A DNA stretch of 64,000 nt from Heterocephalus glaber (GCF_000247695.1 NW_004624795.1:6216686-6280685), one strand, 5' to 3'. Shown: positions 11,691 to 23,560, numbered from the stretch's first letter. The notes: generated by a model not told the origin, from the sequence alone. Numbers and translations: made by a program.

Positions 11691-12139
11691 ACTCAGGATG
11701 GCAGCCCTCGCCCCGCCCAGGGTCCCGGGCCCCAGCAGTCAGGCAGAGCCTTGCAGGAATCCCAGAAGTCCTTGGGCTGCTCTGCCTCTGTGGCCCAGCC
11801 CTGCCGTCTCTCCCGCTGTCCCCAGCCCCTTATTTGGCAGTGAGGTGCCTCCGGGGTCTCCCTCCACACACCCCCATACTCCGTTTTCCCGGCCCCTCCA
11901 CCATAGAGAGAGGAGCCCAACCACTTTCCCTGGAATCTGCTGCCTCGGCTTTCCGATGGCGGCGAACCATCTGGACTGCATTATGGGCCGGGAGAAAGCC
12001 GAGAGCAGGAAAACGAGAGTTGGCCTTGCAGCTCCTGTCTGCGAGAAGGGGCTCCAGCACTTCGAGGGATGGGGCAGCTGCGAGATGTGCCCAGAAGATG
12101 ACTCGGGAAGGGACGCCTCTGCAGAGCTGGGTGAAACTG

Positions 12140-12240
12140 CTTATCTTACCAACCTTCCCATTTCCTGGAGATGACTGGGGTCCAGAGAGGCGTAGTGACT
12201 TTCCCTGGGGCACACAGCAAGCCATGGAGAACAAGAACAC
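12140..12240 (+). mobile_element. MIR SINE fossil, partial
   Basis: ccagagaggcgtagtgactt and ggcacacagcaag match the MIR core; the 5' half is diverged. Confidence 0.65.
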
Positions 12241-12539
12241 GGTTAGAAGCCTCCCACATACATGTGCGTGTCAGGGGGCACCGGAAGACCCAGCCGAACC
12301 TGGGAGCGGAAAGGCTGAGCTTTTTCTCCACAGCCCCGAAAGCATAAGGCAGAGGGCAAGGCTGATGGGCACCGAAGAACAGCCTTCGTTCTTTCCAGCC
12401 TCGTTCTTTGCCTCCCGAGCTACCCTGCCCTGGTGCCCCCTGCCCGGGCATGGCCAGGACCCCCCAGCTCCTCCTCTGGCCCCAGGAGCCTCCCCCACGA
12501 GGCCCCAGCTCCAGACGTGGCAGGCCATGCGGACTGAGG

Positions 12540-12730
12540 TTTCTGCGCTCCCTCCCAAGTGCTGCGCTGGCGGCTCCCGAAATAAAAATCAAATGTGGGC
12601 TTGGCAGCGGGAGCGGGTGGGAGAGGCAGCCGGCAGCGGCAGCGGCAGCGGCAGCAGCGCGGGCTTCATTCTTTCCATTGTAACTTCACCTCCTAACCTC
12701 TGGCATTTTAATTATGTCTCCTGCCCGCTG
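12540..12730. promoter_or_regulatory. Candidate regulatory segment with (CAGCGG)n
   Basis: An imperfect cggcagcggcagcgg run (12628-12660) sits between AT-rich blocks gaaataaaaatcaaatgtgg and ggcattttaattatgtctcc, inside GC-rich DNA. The composition contrast is the only evidence. Confidence 0.3.
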
Positions 12731-13168
12731 GCTCTGCCTGGGCCCGAGGATGAGCTCACCCTTTCCTCTCCCTGGGAGGGGGCAGCCACGCCCGGGACCC
12801 CAACCCCTGACCTGCTCCCAGGAAGCTGATGGGGGCCCTGTTGGGGTGCTGCCTCCTCCTGCTTCTGCTTTCCCAGAGGAGCCTAGGGAGGGCCCTGTGC
12901 CTGCATCCAGCCTGGAACCTGAGGTTCCAAGTGTGAATCATTACGACTTCACATCCCACACTGTGTCTCAGTGGCCACTGTCTCGAGGCGAGGCTCCCAG
13001 GCTCACTACCCCATTTCCTGGACAGCTTTAGCACGGAGGGCCAGACCCAGACCCAGGAAGCAGGCAAGGACAGCCCAGGCCTACCGTTAGCCTTGTCTCC
13101 CCAAAGCAGCTGGCTTTTTCCAAGGGTAAGTGATTGCGAGCATTATTTTGATATTAAAACATACGAGG

Positions 13169-13312
13169 ACAGCTAGGCATGGTGGCACAGCCCTGTCATC
13201 CCAGTACTCAGGAGGCAGAGGCAGGAGGATCACCTTGAGTTCAAGGCCAGCCTGGGCTACATAGTGAGACTCTCTCAAAAACAAAAACAAAAACAAACAA
13301 ACAACAAAAAAA
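13169..13312 (+). mobile_element. B1-like SINE
   Basis: agctaggcatggtggcacag to an (AAAAAC)n tail. The only rodent SINE recognised between 9270 and 18980. Confidence 0.88.
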
Positions 13313-16126
13313 GTACAAGGACAGAGTAGGGGAAGGAAGTATATGTCTATGAATTTTGGGGTAGAAAACAAATTCTCCAAGAAGATCCCCACTTGGAGGC
13401 TGTCCACAGACTTGGGGGCAGCATTCTTCTCCCAGCATGGCTTGGAACCTGGGAGCGATGTCCCATCTGAGCCCAGGCTGCCACTGAAAATGGAGAGGGG
13501 CTCAGAGCTTCTCTCTGCCCCAAGGCCCGGAGCTGGAGCTCTGGGAATTCTCTGCATCACCTGGGGGGAGGTAAACTTCCGGAGAGTGAGCGGCCCCACC
13601 CTAACCAACCCCAACCAAGGTTCTGCCCCTTCCCCAGGCCTGGAACCTGCCTCGCCCCTCTGCCTCTCCAAGGTCCTGCCTGCAGGGAAGCCATCTGCTG
13701 CCCCTGTCTTGCCTTCGAGTCTCGGGGATGAATGTTCCATCAACAAATGGTGCCTCACCTCTCTGCCCCAGGCCTGGCTGCAGCCCATCGTGGTCTCTGC
13801 TCTGGGGGAAAGAGGCAGCCAGATGGACAGAGATGGAAGAGACAGAAGCCACAAGACCTGGTGACTGGTGCCAGAACGCTGAGGTCCAGGGGCCCATACG
13901 CTGGCTGCTGGTAGCACACTAGGGAGCAGGGTGGCTCCGTTGTCCCCGTGGCATCCAAACTGGGATGCACCTGAGGTGGCTGAATAAGCGGGGGTGCCCT
14001 GATGACCCCCAGAGAGGAGGCTGGGCCCAGATCTGGGGAAAGATGGCAAAGGAACAGCCTGTAAAGAGCTGGAGAAGGACTTGATCAGAGCCACTGAGGC
14101 CCCCAGGAGAAGGGGAGGCACAGCCAGCAGTGTCAAAGGCCAGGGTGACACAGGCCAGGGCCAGAGGAGGGACACATGGTCTAGTGACCTAGAAGCCCCT
14201 GCCTCCCTTGGCTCCGATGTCCCCTCACCCTTCCCAGCCTCTCTTACATTATGCTTTCTCTCTGCCATTGAGCAAGGGACACGGTCCATCCCCTCCCTAC
14301 TCGGCTCCTGGCTGCCCTTAGGAATGGCCCCTGAGACCTCCCTCCCCTCAACCACGACACTTGACACTTGCCTCTCGCCAGACTCACCCTGAGAGGAGCA
14401 ACACCACCACCCTGTCCCCAAGCACCTCCTTCCTCCAAATGAGCCCCCACGAGTTGCCAGGCTCAGGACAGCTCCAGGGCATCCGGGCACCTGGGGGCTT
14501 ATGGCTAAAGGAGAGAGCAGCCAAGAGCCCCAAGGCCCATGAGAAGTGACAGCCAGGCCCGTCAGAAGGAGCTGGGGGCTTCCTGGAGGAGGCGCCTCTG
14601 TGTGGACCTGGAGGTCCCCAGTGGAATCCACCACCGGGCAAGTGCGGGAGGAAAGTGTGGTTCAGGAAGGTGTGGGGTGGAAGGGGTCCAGACTGGGCAG
14701 CAGCACATAGCAGTGGACAGCAGGTAACCCGGGAGGATGGGCAGAGGGAGGCAGGGTCAAGGTAAGTGGCCACATCAGGCAGAGGACTTCAGACGTCCAC
14801 CGCCGCCTCTCAGCCCAGGCCTTTGGATCTGGTGCTGTCTCCCAGCTCATTATTCCAGGACAGACGAACCAGGCCAGTGCTGGAGACAGAAGGGAGTCCC
14901 TGTCGTGACTGGGATTAAGTTCCAGACATAAACGAAGACTGACAATGAGGACCGGCCTCCCTTTGAAGGCAGGGCCTGGGTCCTGGCTCCCCTCAGACCC
15001 AGGTCTCCCTGGAGACAGAGCTTGTGCCACCCCCATCAGACCAGGCAGTGTCTGCCTTCTCCCTCCAGCCTGACGCCCCTGCAGCTCTGGGAGGGACAGG
15101 AGGTGGACACCCTGACCTGAGCTGAGGGATCCCCCAACCTCCCAGAAGGCTGCCAGAAGCTGGGGCCTTCGACCAGACCCCCGAGCCTCAGAGGGGACAG
15201 TGCACTGCTGCCCTTGCTAAAAGTGGAGGGGACAGAGGGACCGGAGGGACCCTGGAGGTCAGGGGTCTTGGGGAGGGCCCCCCTTCCAAACAGGGTGGGG
15301 TGAGAGGACTCCCCCTCTCTCCAGTCCTACCAAACCCCTCACCCCGTTAAACCCTTACATTGACCTCAGCCCCACCCAAAGCTGGAGAGAGTGCCCCAAA
15401 ATAAATCCTAAATTACATTCTGCTTGGGGGCAACCACAATTCTCCTTCTGCCCTCACCAGCAAGCAGGCCCGCCCTGCCCAAAGCTGGGGGCCCCCAAGC
15501 GGGACGATTTGTATAGCTCTAGCTCCCCTCTGTGCTGTCTGGCTCTACTGTGCCTGGGCGAGGCCCAGACAGGGCCTCCAGCTCTTCCAGGACCCATGGG
15601 GCATGGGGGAGGCTGGGCCCGGGCATAATTTGAGGTCCAAAGCCATTTACTTTGGGGCACTGTTAAAAATCACAGCCAAGCCATGGCATAGGTTTGGATG
15701 GTCCTGGGCACAGTGAGCATCTGGTCATCCAGAGATGGAGGCCAGATTCTAGGCTCCCGGGCACTGCCTTCTCCAGGGAGATGGAGAGGAAAGGAGAGGA
15801 AGAGGGACGAGAGAGACAGAGAGAGAATCCACACCACCTGGCAATGCCAGGCTCAGGAACCCCAGGCAGGGGGCTTCCCAGGGGAGGCCCAGGCAAAGAA
15901 AATGGGGACCTGAGAGGGCTATTTTGAGATCATGAACTTGGGCCAAGGCCTCTCCGGATGAAGTCGCCTGGCGTTCTGGAAAGCCAGCCCCTGCCACCCT
16001 AAGGAGTAGAGAGAAGGGAAGGAGGAAAGGCAAAATAGAAGGAATGAGGGAAGAGGGCAGAGGTGGAAAGACATGCCACACAGAGGAAAATGGAGAGAGG
16101 ATGAGGGTCACAGAAAGAGGAGACAG

Positions 16127-16172
16127 GGAGGTGGGGTGGGGTGGGGTGGGCGCTGCCCGGGGCCGGGGCTCC
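16127..16172 (+). repeat. (GGGGT)n tract, G-quadruplex candidate
   Basis: ggtggggtggggtggggtgg followed by ggggccggggctcc gives more than four G-runs of three or more. Confidence 0.6.
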
Positions 16173-18272
16173 AGCAGCCAGGAGGCAGTGGCAGCAGGCC
16201 TCCCCACCTGCAGGAGGTGATGCGTTGTCTCCCAGTTAATCTGGACTGTCCGAGCCCTGGCCTGGCCGCCCCTCCCCCTCCACGGGGGACCCACAGGCCA
16301 CGTTACCTGCAAGCTGCCTGCTGGCTCTGTGGCCACGCCCTGTCCCCTCACCCACAGGAGTGAAGGGCCTCTGCCTGTGGGCAGTCTCGGGACACCTCTC
16401 TTCCCGCTCTGTTGTGCCTGCTGCCCAGGACAGGAGGGGTACCTGCTGCCCATCTTTCCAGGCTGAGGAGTGGCAGGGCTTCCTCCGGCTCTTTGCCACT
16501 CTTCTGGGTGCCCTCCTTCCACCCTCAGTGTCCTGTCCTCCCTGAGGGACTGTCCTGTGGGCTGGGGACATAGCAGCCTGGCCCAGGGGGGAGCTGGGAA
16601 ATCAGCGCCCCAGGGGAGCAGAGGGGAGAGGACAGGGGGCCCCAGGAGCCTGCGTCCCAGGAGGGCCAGAGACACCCAGGGGTCCACAGGGCTGGATGGT
16701 CACATCGCAGTTTGGAGGACAGGGACACATCCAGTTCCTGCGTCCTTCAGGGGGTTTCAGGGATGGGGCTCGTTCTCTCTGGACTGTGAACAGGCGGAAA
16801 CGCAACAGCAAGGTGAGCACATGTGCATGTGTGTGACGGATGACAACGATTTGCCATGGCCACTTAGCAGAGGTCAGAGCCCTGCCACGAGGGGACGGAC
16901 GCCTTCTCGCTCCCCACCTTGGAAGAGGTGACAGGTCATCTGCAAAGTAACCTTGATTGTTCATCTGCTCAAGGCCCCCTGGCCCCTGACACTGTTTCCA
17001 GGCTCAGGGCTCAGCCCTGGCGTGGGGCTGGTGGAGGCGGGCCGGGCCGACCTGAGCCCGTGTGTGGAGCGGCGCCCAGCTGGCCAGGCACACGCCCAGA
17101 CACTTACTGCCCTGTTTACCCTGGCCGGTGCGGCTGGCACAGGTGGGTCCCTCCAGGGAGTGGCTGCGGCCCTGCCAGCCAAGCCACCTGGAGGCCAGAG
17201 CTGCCGCACTGCTGCTCACAGGCACCAGCCCACGCCCTGGCCCCTGGGGCAGGAGAGATCACTAGGACCTAGAGGGGTTACAGGAAGCCAGCACCTTTGG
17301 GGCCCTGGCTCCAGGGACTTAGCTTATGCACATCTCGAAGCAGCCTCCTGTCCCCCAGAGCCAATGACAATGCAGATGCCGTGTCCAGGGCCCCCAGCTC
17401 CAAAACCCACCTTCCACCTGTCAGACACGAAGCAGGGCCTCACCCCGTGTGTGCACTGCACGCCAGCACTGAGGCCAACGCACCCACACACAGAGGGTGG
17501 GTGCTGGGCTTCTCACTGTGCTCCCCACCCTCTCCTCCCTCTCCCCGCCTGGCCCTCACCCTGAGGGCTCCTCTCCTCCTTCCTCTCTGCACCCCAGCAA
17601 GCCCCACATCGGAACAGCTCCTCTGTCACCTGCCCTGGGGTCTGAGGGGCTCCAGAGGATGGGGAGCAGCTGCTGGCAGAGGTGCCAGGCCCACATCCCC
17701 CCACGGCCGCCCACCCTTTCCCATTCCAGATGAGTCATCCGCATCTGGAGCCACTCGGCCTCTGCAGGCAGCTCCACGTGGACACCCCTCCCCCACCCGC
17801 ACCCGCACCCACAGCGGCCCCACGGGTCACCTGACCTACAGGTGCCCAGTGCCAGCTCAGCTCGGGACTAGGATGCCCACTGCCTTGAGGGGCTCTCCCT
17901 GGTGACATAACAGCCGCCTTGGTGCCCGCCTCCTGGGCAGGCCGGGCAGTGCCAGCCTGGAGGAGGCCGGGTCCAGGGCTGGGGGAGGCGGGCGAGCCTG
18001 GCCGTGAGGAGACCGAGGTTTGGCTGGGCAGGCAGAAGGAGTTTATCCTGGCATTCGGCCCCGAAGCCAAACATCCTCTACGAACCTCAAAGACACTTCA
18101 AAGCCCGAGGGGAAGGAGCCCTTCGATAGAGGAAGCTGGTAGTCCCGGAGGCCTGGCAGCCTGGCCCCGGGCACAAGACCACCCTGTGTCCCCGCAGCCG
18201 GGGCTCAGCCTGGGAACAGTAGCCCTGGAGGGCGGCGGGCAGCAGAGGACGGATCTACAGGAGCACTTTAGT

Positions 18273-18288
18273 GGGGGGGGGGGGGGGG
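18273..18288 (+). repeat. Poly-G run of 16
   Basis: An uninterrupted G16 homopolymer; the exact length is likely uncertain in the assembly. Confidence 0.9.
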
Positions 18289-18352
18289 TCTTAGCTTTGA
18301 CCCTAGCACAGGGCCGCCTCCCCCAGCCCCTTCCACCGTCCACGTGGACACA

Positions 18353-18399
18353 GGGTAGGGGGGTGGGAGGAGAGGGCGGGGGGCTGCGGGGCTGGGCGG
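18353..18399 (+). repeat. G-rich tract, G-quadruplex candidate
   Basis: gggtaggggggtgggaggag followed by gggcggggggctgcgggg: at least six G-runs of three or more with short loops. Confidence 0.6.
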
Positions 18400-18980
18400 A
18401 GAACCAAGCCTCGAAAAGGAGAAGCCGAAGTCCAGGGGTTGAATGAGAAGGCGAGAACTGGGCTGCCGGCCACGGGGCCTCTCGGGGATGCAGGGGCAGG
18501 GGGAGGGGAGCTGTAAGGCGCTAACAAGGGAGGGAGGAGGCGCTAACAGGGCCACCGCGGCGAGGGAGAGGGAGGGGACCCCAGCGCTGCGCCTGGAGAT
18601 AAGGAGGCGGGGCGGGGCAGGAGGCCGGGCCACAGGGGCTCGGGGCGTCCGTCCACGCACACCCATATGCTCGAACGCACACGGCGGCACATGCCTGCGT
18701 GTGAGCGCGCGCACCTGGAGCAGAGTCTGTCCTCAGCTGGGCGCCAGAGGATGCGGCTGCTGGGGGAGCCTCGATCTGAGGAAGAACCGGTCACTGCCGC
18801 TTCCCGCCCCGGCCCTCCGCACCTAGGCTGCTCCAGCGGACCTGACCCACCTTCTCTGAGCCCCTCACCCATGAGAGACCCTCCCTTCAAGGCGCCCAGC
18901 TTCTTCCCCCGAGGCGAGGCACAGCATTCGGATCCAAGAGGAACCCACAAACAGCGCAGTTGAGTCCTCTTCCGAGGGGC

Positions 18981-19120
18981 CACGAGGAGTGTGGTGGCGC
19001 ACACTTGTAGTACCAGCCTTCGGGAGGCTGAGGCAGGAGGATCACCATTAGTCCAAGGCCAGCCTGGATGACACAGCAAGGCCCTGTCTCAAAAAACCAA
19101 AACAAACAAACAGAAACAGA
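18981..19120 (+). mobile_element. B1-like SINE
   Basis: gaggagtgtggtggcgcac to tctcaaaaaaccaaaaca. Confidence 0.85.
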
Positions 19121-20015
19121 AAAAAGGGTAGGGGCAGTAACAGCAGAACTGGAAATTCGGGGTTCTGGGGGGTCCCAAGTCCCTCTCTTCTCTCTGGTTG
19201 CAGGGTCCTATCTCAAACAGTAAGTGGTGAGGGGGAGGGGCCTCAGGGGGCGCAGGCCAGGGATGTTGAGCCCCGACCCCCCCTCGGCCCAGCCCCTCGC
19301 CTGTGTCACAGCAGCTCCTTAGCTCGGCCTCCCCTCCTGTCGCCACCCCCACTCCCCTGACCCCCCACCTCCCTGGGCTGCTTCCCTCTCCAGCCCTGGC
19401 CTGGGCCCCGGAAACCTACACTTTGAAAGAATAATGGTTCCCAAATGCCATTTTTGTCCGCCGGGAGGAAGGTGAGCATTATCCCGGCTCCCCCCAACCC
19501 GCTCCTTAGGGTAATGAGCTCCCTGCACCACTAATTGTCAGGTGGCCCTGCCCACCCTCCCGGCTCTCGACCACAGGTTGACGGCTCAGACCCGGGTCAT
19601 CTCCACCAGGCATCTCTGCCATCACCCCCTCCCCCCCGTCACCCCAAGGAGACCTACAGCCTCCATTTCCAAAGAAGCATTTGGTCCCAAGGCCAGGGTG
19701 AGCCCTGGCTGCCCTGCCCGTTCCTGGGTAGGAAGCTGACATTCTGTGCAGTGCCTTCCAGGGGCTGCTCAGTCCCCAGGGCCAGCATACTTGAGGGGCA
19801 GGAAGCATCCCCCAAACACATAGCAGGGATGCAGGGCACAGTCAGTCAGTCTGGACTCCCCCAGTCAGAGCCCCTCACCAGGACTTGGGAAATGAATTCC
19901 CTATGTCCTGGGAGCAATCTGGCCCCTGACCTCCAGAGACCCCTAACCAGCTGGGCTCAGAGCCGGGGTTCACTTGGAACAGAGCACCTGGGGATGAAAG
20001 CTGAATCAGTCTTTT
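19121..20015. other. Unique intergenic DNA with candidate regulatory core
   Basis: No gene is seen. The segment 19395-19550 stands out and is listed separately. Confidence 0.35.
19395..19550. promoter_or_regulatory. Candidate conserved non-coding element
   Basis: A balanced-composition stretch in GC-rich DNA with agaataatggttcccaaatg, gggtaatgagctcc and cactaattgtcagg, i.e. several TAAT homeodomain-type cores. Conservation cannot be tested here. Confidence 0.35.
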
Positions 20016-20110
20016 TCCTTTTTTTTTCTTTTTTTGGTACCAGGGATCAAACTTGGGACCTTGAGCTTTTGAGGCAGGCGGCAGAACCACTGAGCTAAAT
20101 CCCTGGCCCC
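20016..20110 (-). mobile_element. ID-like SINE
   Basis: ggtaccagggatcaaacttg to gctaaatccctggcccc; flanked by gctgaatc copies at 19999 and 20114. Confidence 0.88.
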
Positions 20111-20121
20111 AAAGCTGAATC

Positions 20122-20244
20122 CAGCGGGCTTGCTGACACACACCTGTGATCCCAGCACGCTGGGAGGCTGAGGCAGGAGGATCACAAGGTGGAGCCCATC
20201 CTGACCAATTAAGTACCTTAGAGAGACCCTGTCTTAAAGTAAAA
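20122..20244 (+). mobile_element. B1-like SINE, diverged
   Basis: agcgggcttgctgacacaca to agaccctgtcttaaagta. Confidence 0.8.
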
Positions 20245-20260
20245 TGCAGCATAAAGAAAG

Positions 20261-20316
20261 GGCTGGGGTTGGAGCTCAGGGCAAAGCCCTTGGGTTCAAT
20301 CCCCAATATAAAAACA
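20261..20316 (+). mobile_element. ID-like SINE, short form
   Basis: ggctggggttggagctcagg joined to cttgggttcaatccccaat with the middle deleted. Confidence 0.7.
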
Positions 20317-20829
20317 AAAAGCTGAATCCACACTGGCCTGCCCCACCGCCTGGTAGGAACATGAGGACATGGCCACACGTCACCAGGGAATACGGGCCAG
20401 GGACTCAGACAGTCAGGGCCTGGGCGGGAGCCAGCAGGAGGAGACATTCGCTCTTGCAGGAAGGCTATCTGAAGGAGGCGGTCCCGGGGCGGGGCCTTGA
20501 AGCATGGGTCGGGGTTTGTTAGGTTTCAGAGAGGGATGTGGGGAAACTGCCGGACAGAGGCAGGGAGGGGAGAGAAGAGGCAGGGCCGGGCGGGCAGGGA
20601 GAGCCCCCCGGAAGGGAGGGGGATGTGGACCCTGGCGTTATCCCGGAGATGGACTTACCCGGGTGGCAGTAAGGAGCCGCTGAAGGTTAGGGAGCGAGAG
20701 AGACACCTGTCCCAATAGAGGCACCAGGAGTCCAGGCTGGAGGTCCCTGAGGACCCCACTTCCGGCCCCCGCCTCTGCGGCTCGCAAACACCGCCCCGTT
20801 CCGCCTGGCGGGTTTCTCTGCCTCCGCTG
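20317..20829. other. GC-rich unique DNA, no gene seen
   Basis: No repeat or coding pattern is recognised. Confidence 0.35.
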
Positions 20830-21010
20830 CGCGCCAGGCATTAGGCGGCTTATTTCACCCTCGCAACAACCTCTGTGAGCACATCTGGCTACTCACATCC
20901 CTCCCTCCATTCTCAGACGCGTTTGGAGAGGCACAGAGAGGTCAGCTTCTTGTCCAAGGCCACACAGTACGGCCCCGAAAGCCACACTCTAACGCGACAC
21001 AATACCGCCC
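20830..21010 (+). mobile_element. MIR SINE fossil, long copy
   Basis: cgccaggcattaggcggctt, ctcgcaacaacctctgtgag and aggcacagagaggtcagctt, ending near ccaaggccacacagta, follow the MIR consensus order. Confidence 0.85.
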
Positions 21011-21810
21011 CTGCCGGCGGATCCCGCGTTCAGCCAGCTCCGAGCAGATCCCAGCCCTAAACCGAGCTGTTACAGGGATTAGTGTCCCCTGCAGGGGGGA
21101 AGGGGGGCCACACTAAGAGAGACAGAACCCAGCTTGGCTCTCCCCCCGGGCTGGGCGGGTCCTGGCACCCCCACCCCAGTAGGTGCCCCCTTGGGGCAGT
21201 GGCTCCCTAAGCTGGGTGTGGGGTCTCGGGCGTGCTTGGCGCTGGTCCTGACTCAGCCCAGCCCGTAGTGTCCCTTGGGGCGCCAGCCGTCGTCCCGGAG
21301 AGAGTGCGTGGGCCCGCTGACTTCCAGGCCCTCCCCGCTGGGCCCCGGAGGATGAGACAATCAGCCCGTTCTTTCGCGGATGTGGCAGGGAGAAAGCCAG
21401 GGCCTCTGAAGACATCTGACTCCGACCTCTCGGGAATCCCAGATGGAACGTGGCATGGAATCCAGGGGGATCCCTGACTCCAAGAGGGCCCTGGGTCCCT
21501 CACCCCCGCAGCCCCAGCCCGGGTGGGACACAGCGCCACCAGGGATGGATCTCTCCTGCCCAGCCTGGGGGCCCCCTGTGAACCCCCAACGCCAGATCTC
21601 GCCTTCCAAGCTTGCTGGGGGGCTGGCGCCCAGGCGGCGTGGGCACTGCCCACTTCCAGCCCCCCACCCCCGCCCGTCTCAGGCAGGAACACAGAGAGGG
21701 GCAGTTTGGGGACTTGGATCTCTGCCCCCAGAGTCAAGAGCTTGGGACCTCCTTTTCCCCTCTGGAAAGCTGTGGGGGGGAGGTGGAGTCCAGACCTTTC
21801 AGGGATATGG
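21011..21810. other. GC-rich unique DNA, no gene seen
   Basis: Overlapping open frames on both strands without recognisable content. Confidence 0.35.
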
Positions 21811-22114
21811 GTAGGGCCACCAGATTTCACAAACAAAAATACAGGACACTCGAGCAACTTTGAGTTTCAGATAAACAACGAATAATGTTCTTTCACTATA
21901 AGTATATCCCATGTAATACAGTAAAATTTATTTGTTGTTTATCTGAAATTCAAATTTAATTAATGTCCTGTCCTGAGCTCCACCCCAGCCCTTTTCATTT
22001 TTTACTTTGAGTCAGTGTCTCATTAGGTTGCTAAATTGCTTGAACTGGAGATCTTCCTGCCTCTGCCTCCTGAGTGCTGGGATAGGTGTCCTGTCTTTTT
22101 CCTGGCCACCCTAG
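21811..22114. mobile_element. Hairpin MITE (MER53-like), split by a SINE fragment
   Basis: Terminal agggccaccaga pairs with tggccaccct at the far end. Internal arms cagataaacaacgaataat and tttgttgtttatctg are complementary around about 21920. Both ends carry acaggacac/gtcctg motifs. The family name is recalled and uncertain. Confidence 0.7.
22000..22085 (-). mobile_element. B1-related SINE fragment inside the MITE
   Basis: ttgagtcagtgtctcattag to cctcctgagtgctgggat. Confidence 0.65.
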
Positions 22115-22765
22115 ATGTGGATAAGGTGGCTGCTGGAAACCCAGGGGAAGCAACACTACCATGCCCTCCATTCTCCAGCCCCTCCTAGTACTCCACTGCC
22201 TGCCTGGTCCCTCCCCAGCCTGCCCAGCCTCCCACCACAGCTTCCCCTCACCTCTCTTCTCCCTCCCCCCGGAGGCCCTCTTCTCCCCTGGGCCTTGTCC
22301 GTGCAGGGGTCCAGCTCAGGTGGGGTGTGGAGGGGGTGTAAGTGTATGCCAGGAGCCCAGAATCGTGGGTGGCACTGGGAGAGGGTTGCAGCAGTCTCCA
22401 GACTGGGGCCCCCTGGGCAGGGAAGTTTAGGGTCTGATGCCAACAGCAAGGACAGGAGGCCAGAGGTGCGCCCCCCTCAGCTCACAGTCGTACTTGGCTG
22501 GGGAAATTGGAAGTTTCTGGTTTTAAGGGCCAAAAGGGGCCAAGAGATAATGAGAAACAGAGACAGGGTAAGAGAGGGAGATAGAGGCCAGGGAGAGATA
22601 CGAGGTGCTGGAGGAGACCAGGAAAGCCCTGAAAAAGACTCCAAGACAGGGGGCGGGGTAGGACCAAGGCAGTGCAGGGAAATACAGGCAGACAGAAAAC
22701 AAACTCTTCCACTGAGACTGACAGGATACTGCAGGGGAAATCAGACACACAAAATTGGGAGATCA
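22115..22765. other. Unique intergenic DNA, no gene seen
   Basis: C/T-rich first third, then an A/G-rich stretch at about 22535-22700. No gene-like structure. Confidence 0.35.
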
Positions 22766-22847
22766 CTCGGGAGGCTGAGGCAGGAGGATCGTAGTGAGTT
22801 TAAGGCCAGCAGCCTACACTACATGAGACCCCGTCTCACCTCCTCCC
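22766..22847 (+). mobile_element. B1-like SINE, 5'-truncated
   Basis: gaggctgaggcaggaggatc to gagaccccgtctcacctcc. Confidence 0.8.
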
Positions 22848-22896
22848 ATACTAATACTAATACTAATACTAATACTAATAATGATGATGATGATGT
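22848..22896 (+). repeat. (ACTAAT)n then (GAT)n microsatellite
   Basis: About five ACTAAT units pass into five GAT units, growing from the tail of the preceding SINE. Confidence 0.9.
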
Positions 22897-23140
22897 TGGG
22901 AGAAAGTAAATGCTCAGGGAGGTGGGGAGATCGGAGACTGGGCAAAAAGGGGAGATGGGGGGCCATCCGTATAACAGATGACATGACTGGGTCAGAGAAG
23001 CAGAGAATGAATCTAAGAAGTTGGTGTTTTTCGGGACCAAAGTCCCAGAGGGGACCCCGCCAAGCCTAAGAACTGGCCGCGCGCCTGAGATCCCGGCCCC
23101 AGGTTTGGCCCTCTCCCGCGGTCCCGCCCGCCTCCCAGGC

Positions 23141-23162
23141 AATGTTGCCCCCTGGCGGCCGG
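23141..23162 (-). promoter_or_regulatory. CTCF-type motif
   Basis: The sequence TTGCCCCCTGGCGGCC is, in reverse complement, a close match to the CTCF core CCGCCAGGGGGC. It lies about 710 bp upstream of the TMEM92 start codon, inside the CpG-rich stretch. Confidence 0.6.
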
Positions 23163-23560
23163 ACTGGACCGCACCGCGCACCCCAGAGTCTCGGGAAGCC
23201 CGGCCGCGCCCGCTCGCCTGGTGGCGGACACGCCTTCGCGTCCACACACGTCCCCGGGGCTCAGGAGGAGGCTGGGGGACACATCTCAACAGTCTGAAGT
23301 CCACCTGGCCGCCCTACCTCCTTCCTGGGGTGACGCCGCTCCCCACACCCCCACTCCATGCACCCCGCCGCACTCCACCCCCCTGTCCCTCACCCTAGAC
23401 TCGCAATGAGGAGGGGCTCCCAGCGGCCGGACCCCTCTGTCTGCGCCGCCCTCCGCCCCTTACGAGGCACAGCGCCCCGAAATCTGCAACTCGAAGGCAG
23501 TCAATTGGGGGCGTGGGCTGCAAGGAGTCACTCAGCAGTCTCAAGTTGAAGCCACAATTT

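Larger units (their letters stand above)
13313..18980. other. GC-rich, SINE-free unique intergenic block, no gene seen
   Basis: 5.7 kb without a recognisable SINE or L1. The many open frames overlap on all strands and I could connect none to a protein family or a consistent splice chain. AT-richer islands at about 15355-15440 and 15620-15680 could be regulatory. Confidence 0.45.

Noticed and set aside
11519..12829. 436-codon open frame on +
   Set aside because: Lies in GC-rich DNA, runs through two MIR fossils, overlaps equally long frames on the other strand and shows no domain.
13087..14634. 515-codon open frame on -
   Set aside because: Its end is inside an antisense B1 SINE and the rest is low-stop GC-rich sequence without family resemblance.
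15749..16687. 312-codon open frame on -
   Set aside because: Composition-driven (Pro, Leu, Ser rich); the complement of a purine-rich stretch; no splice or start context.
22115..22909. 264-codon open frame on +
   Set aside because: Continues into a B1 SINE and the ACTAAT/GAT microsatellite, so it is not a gene.
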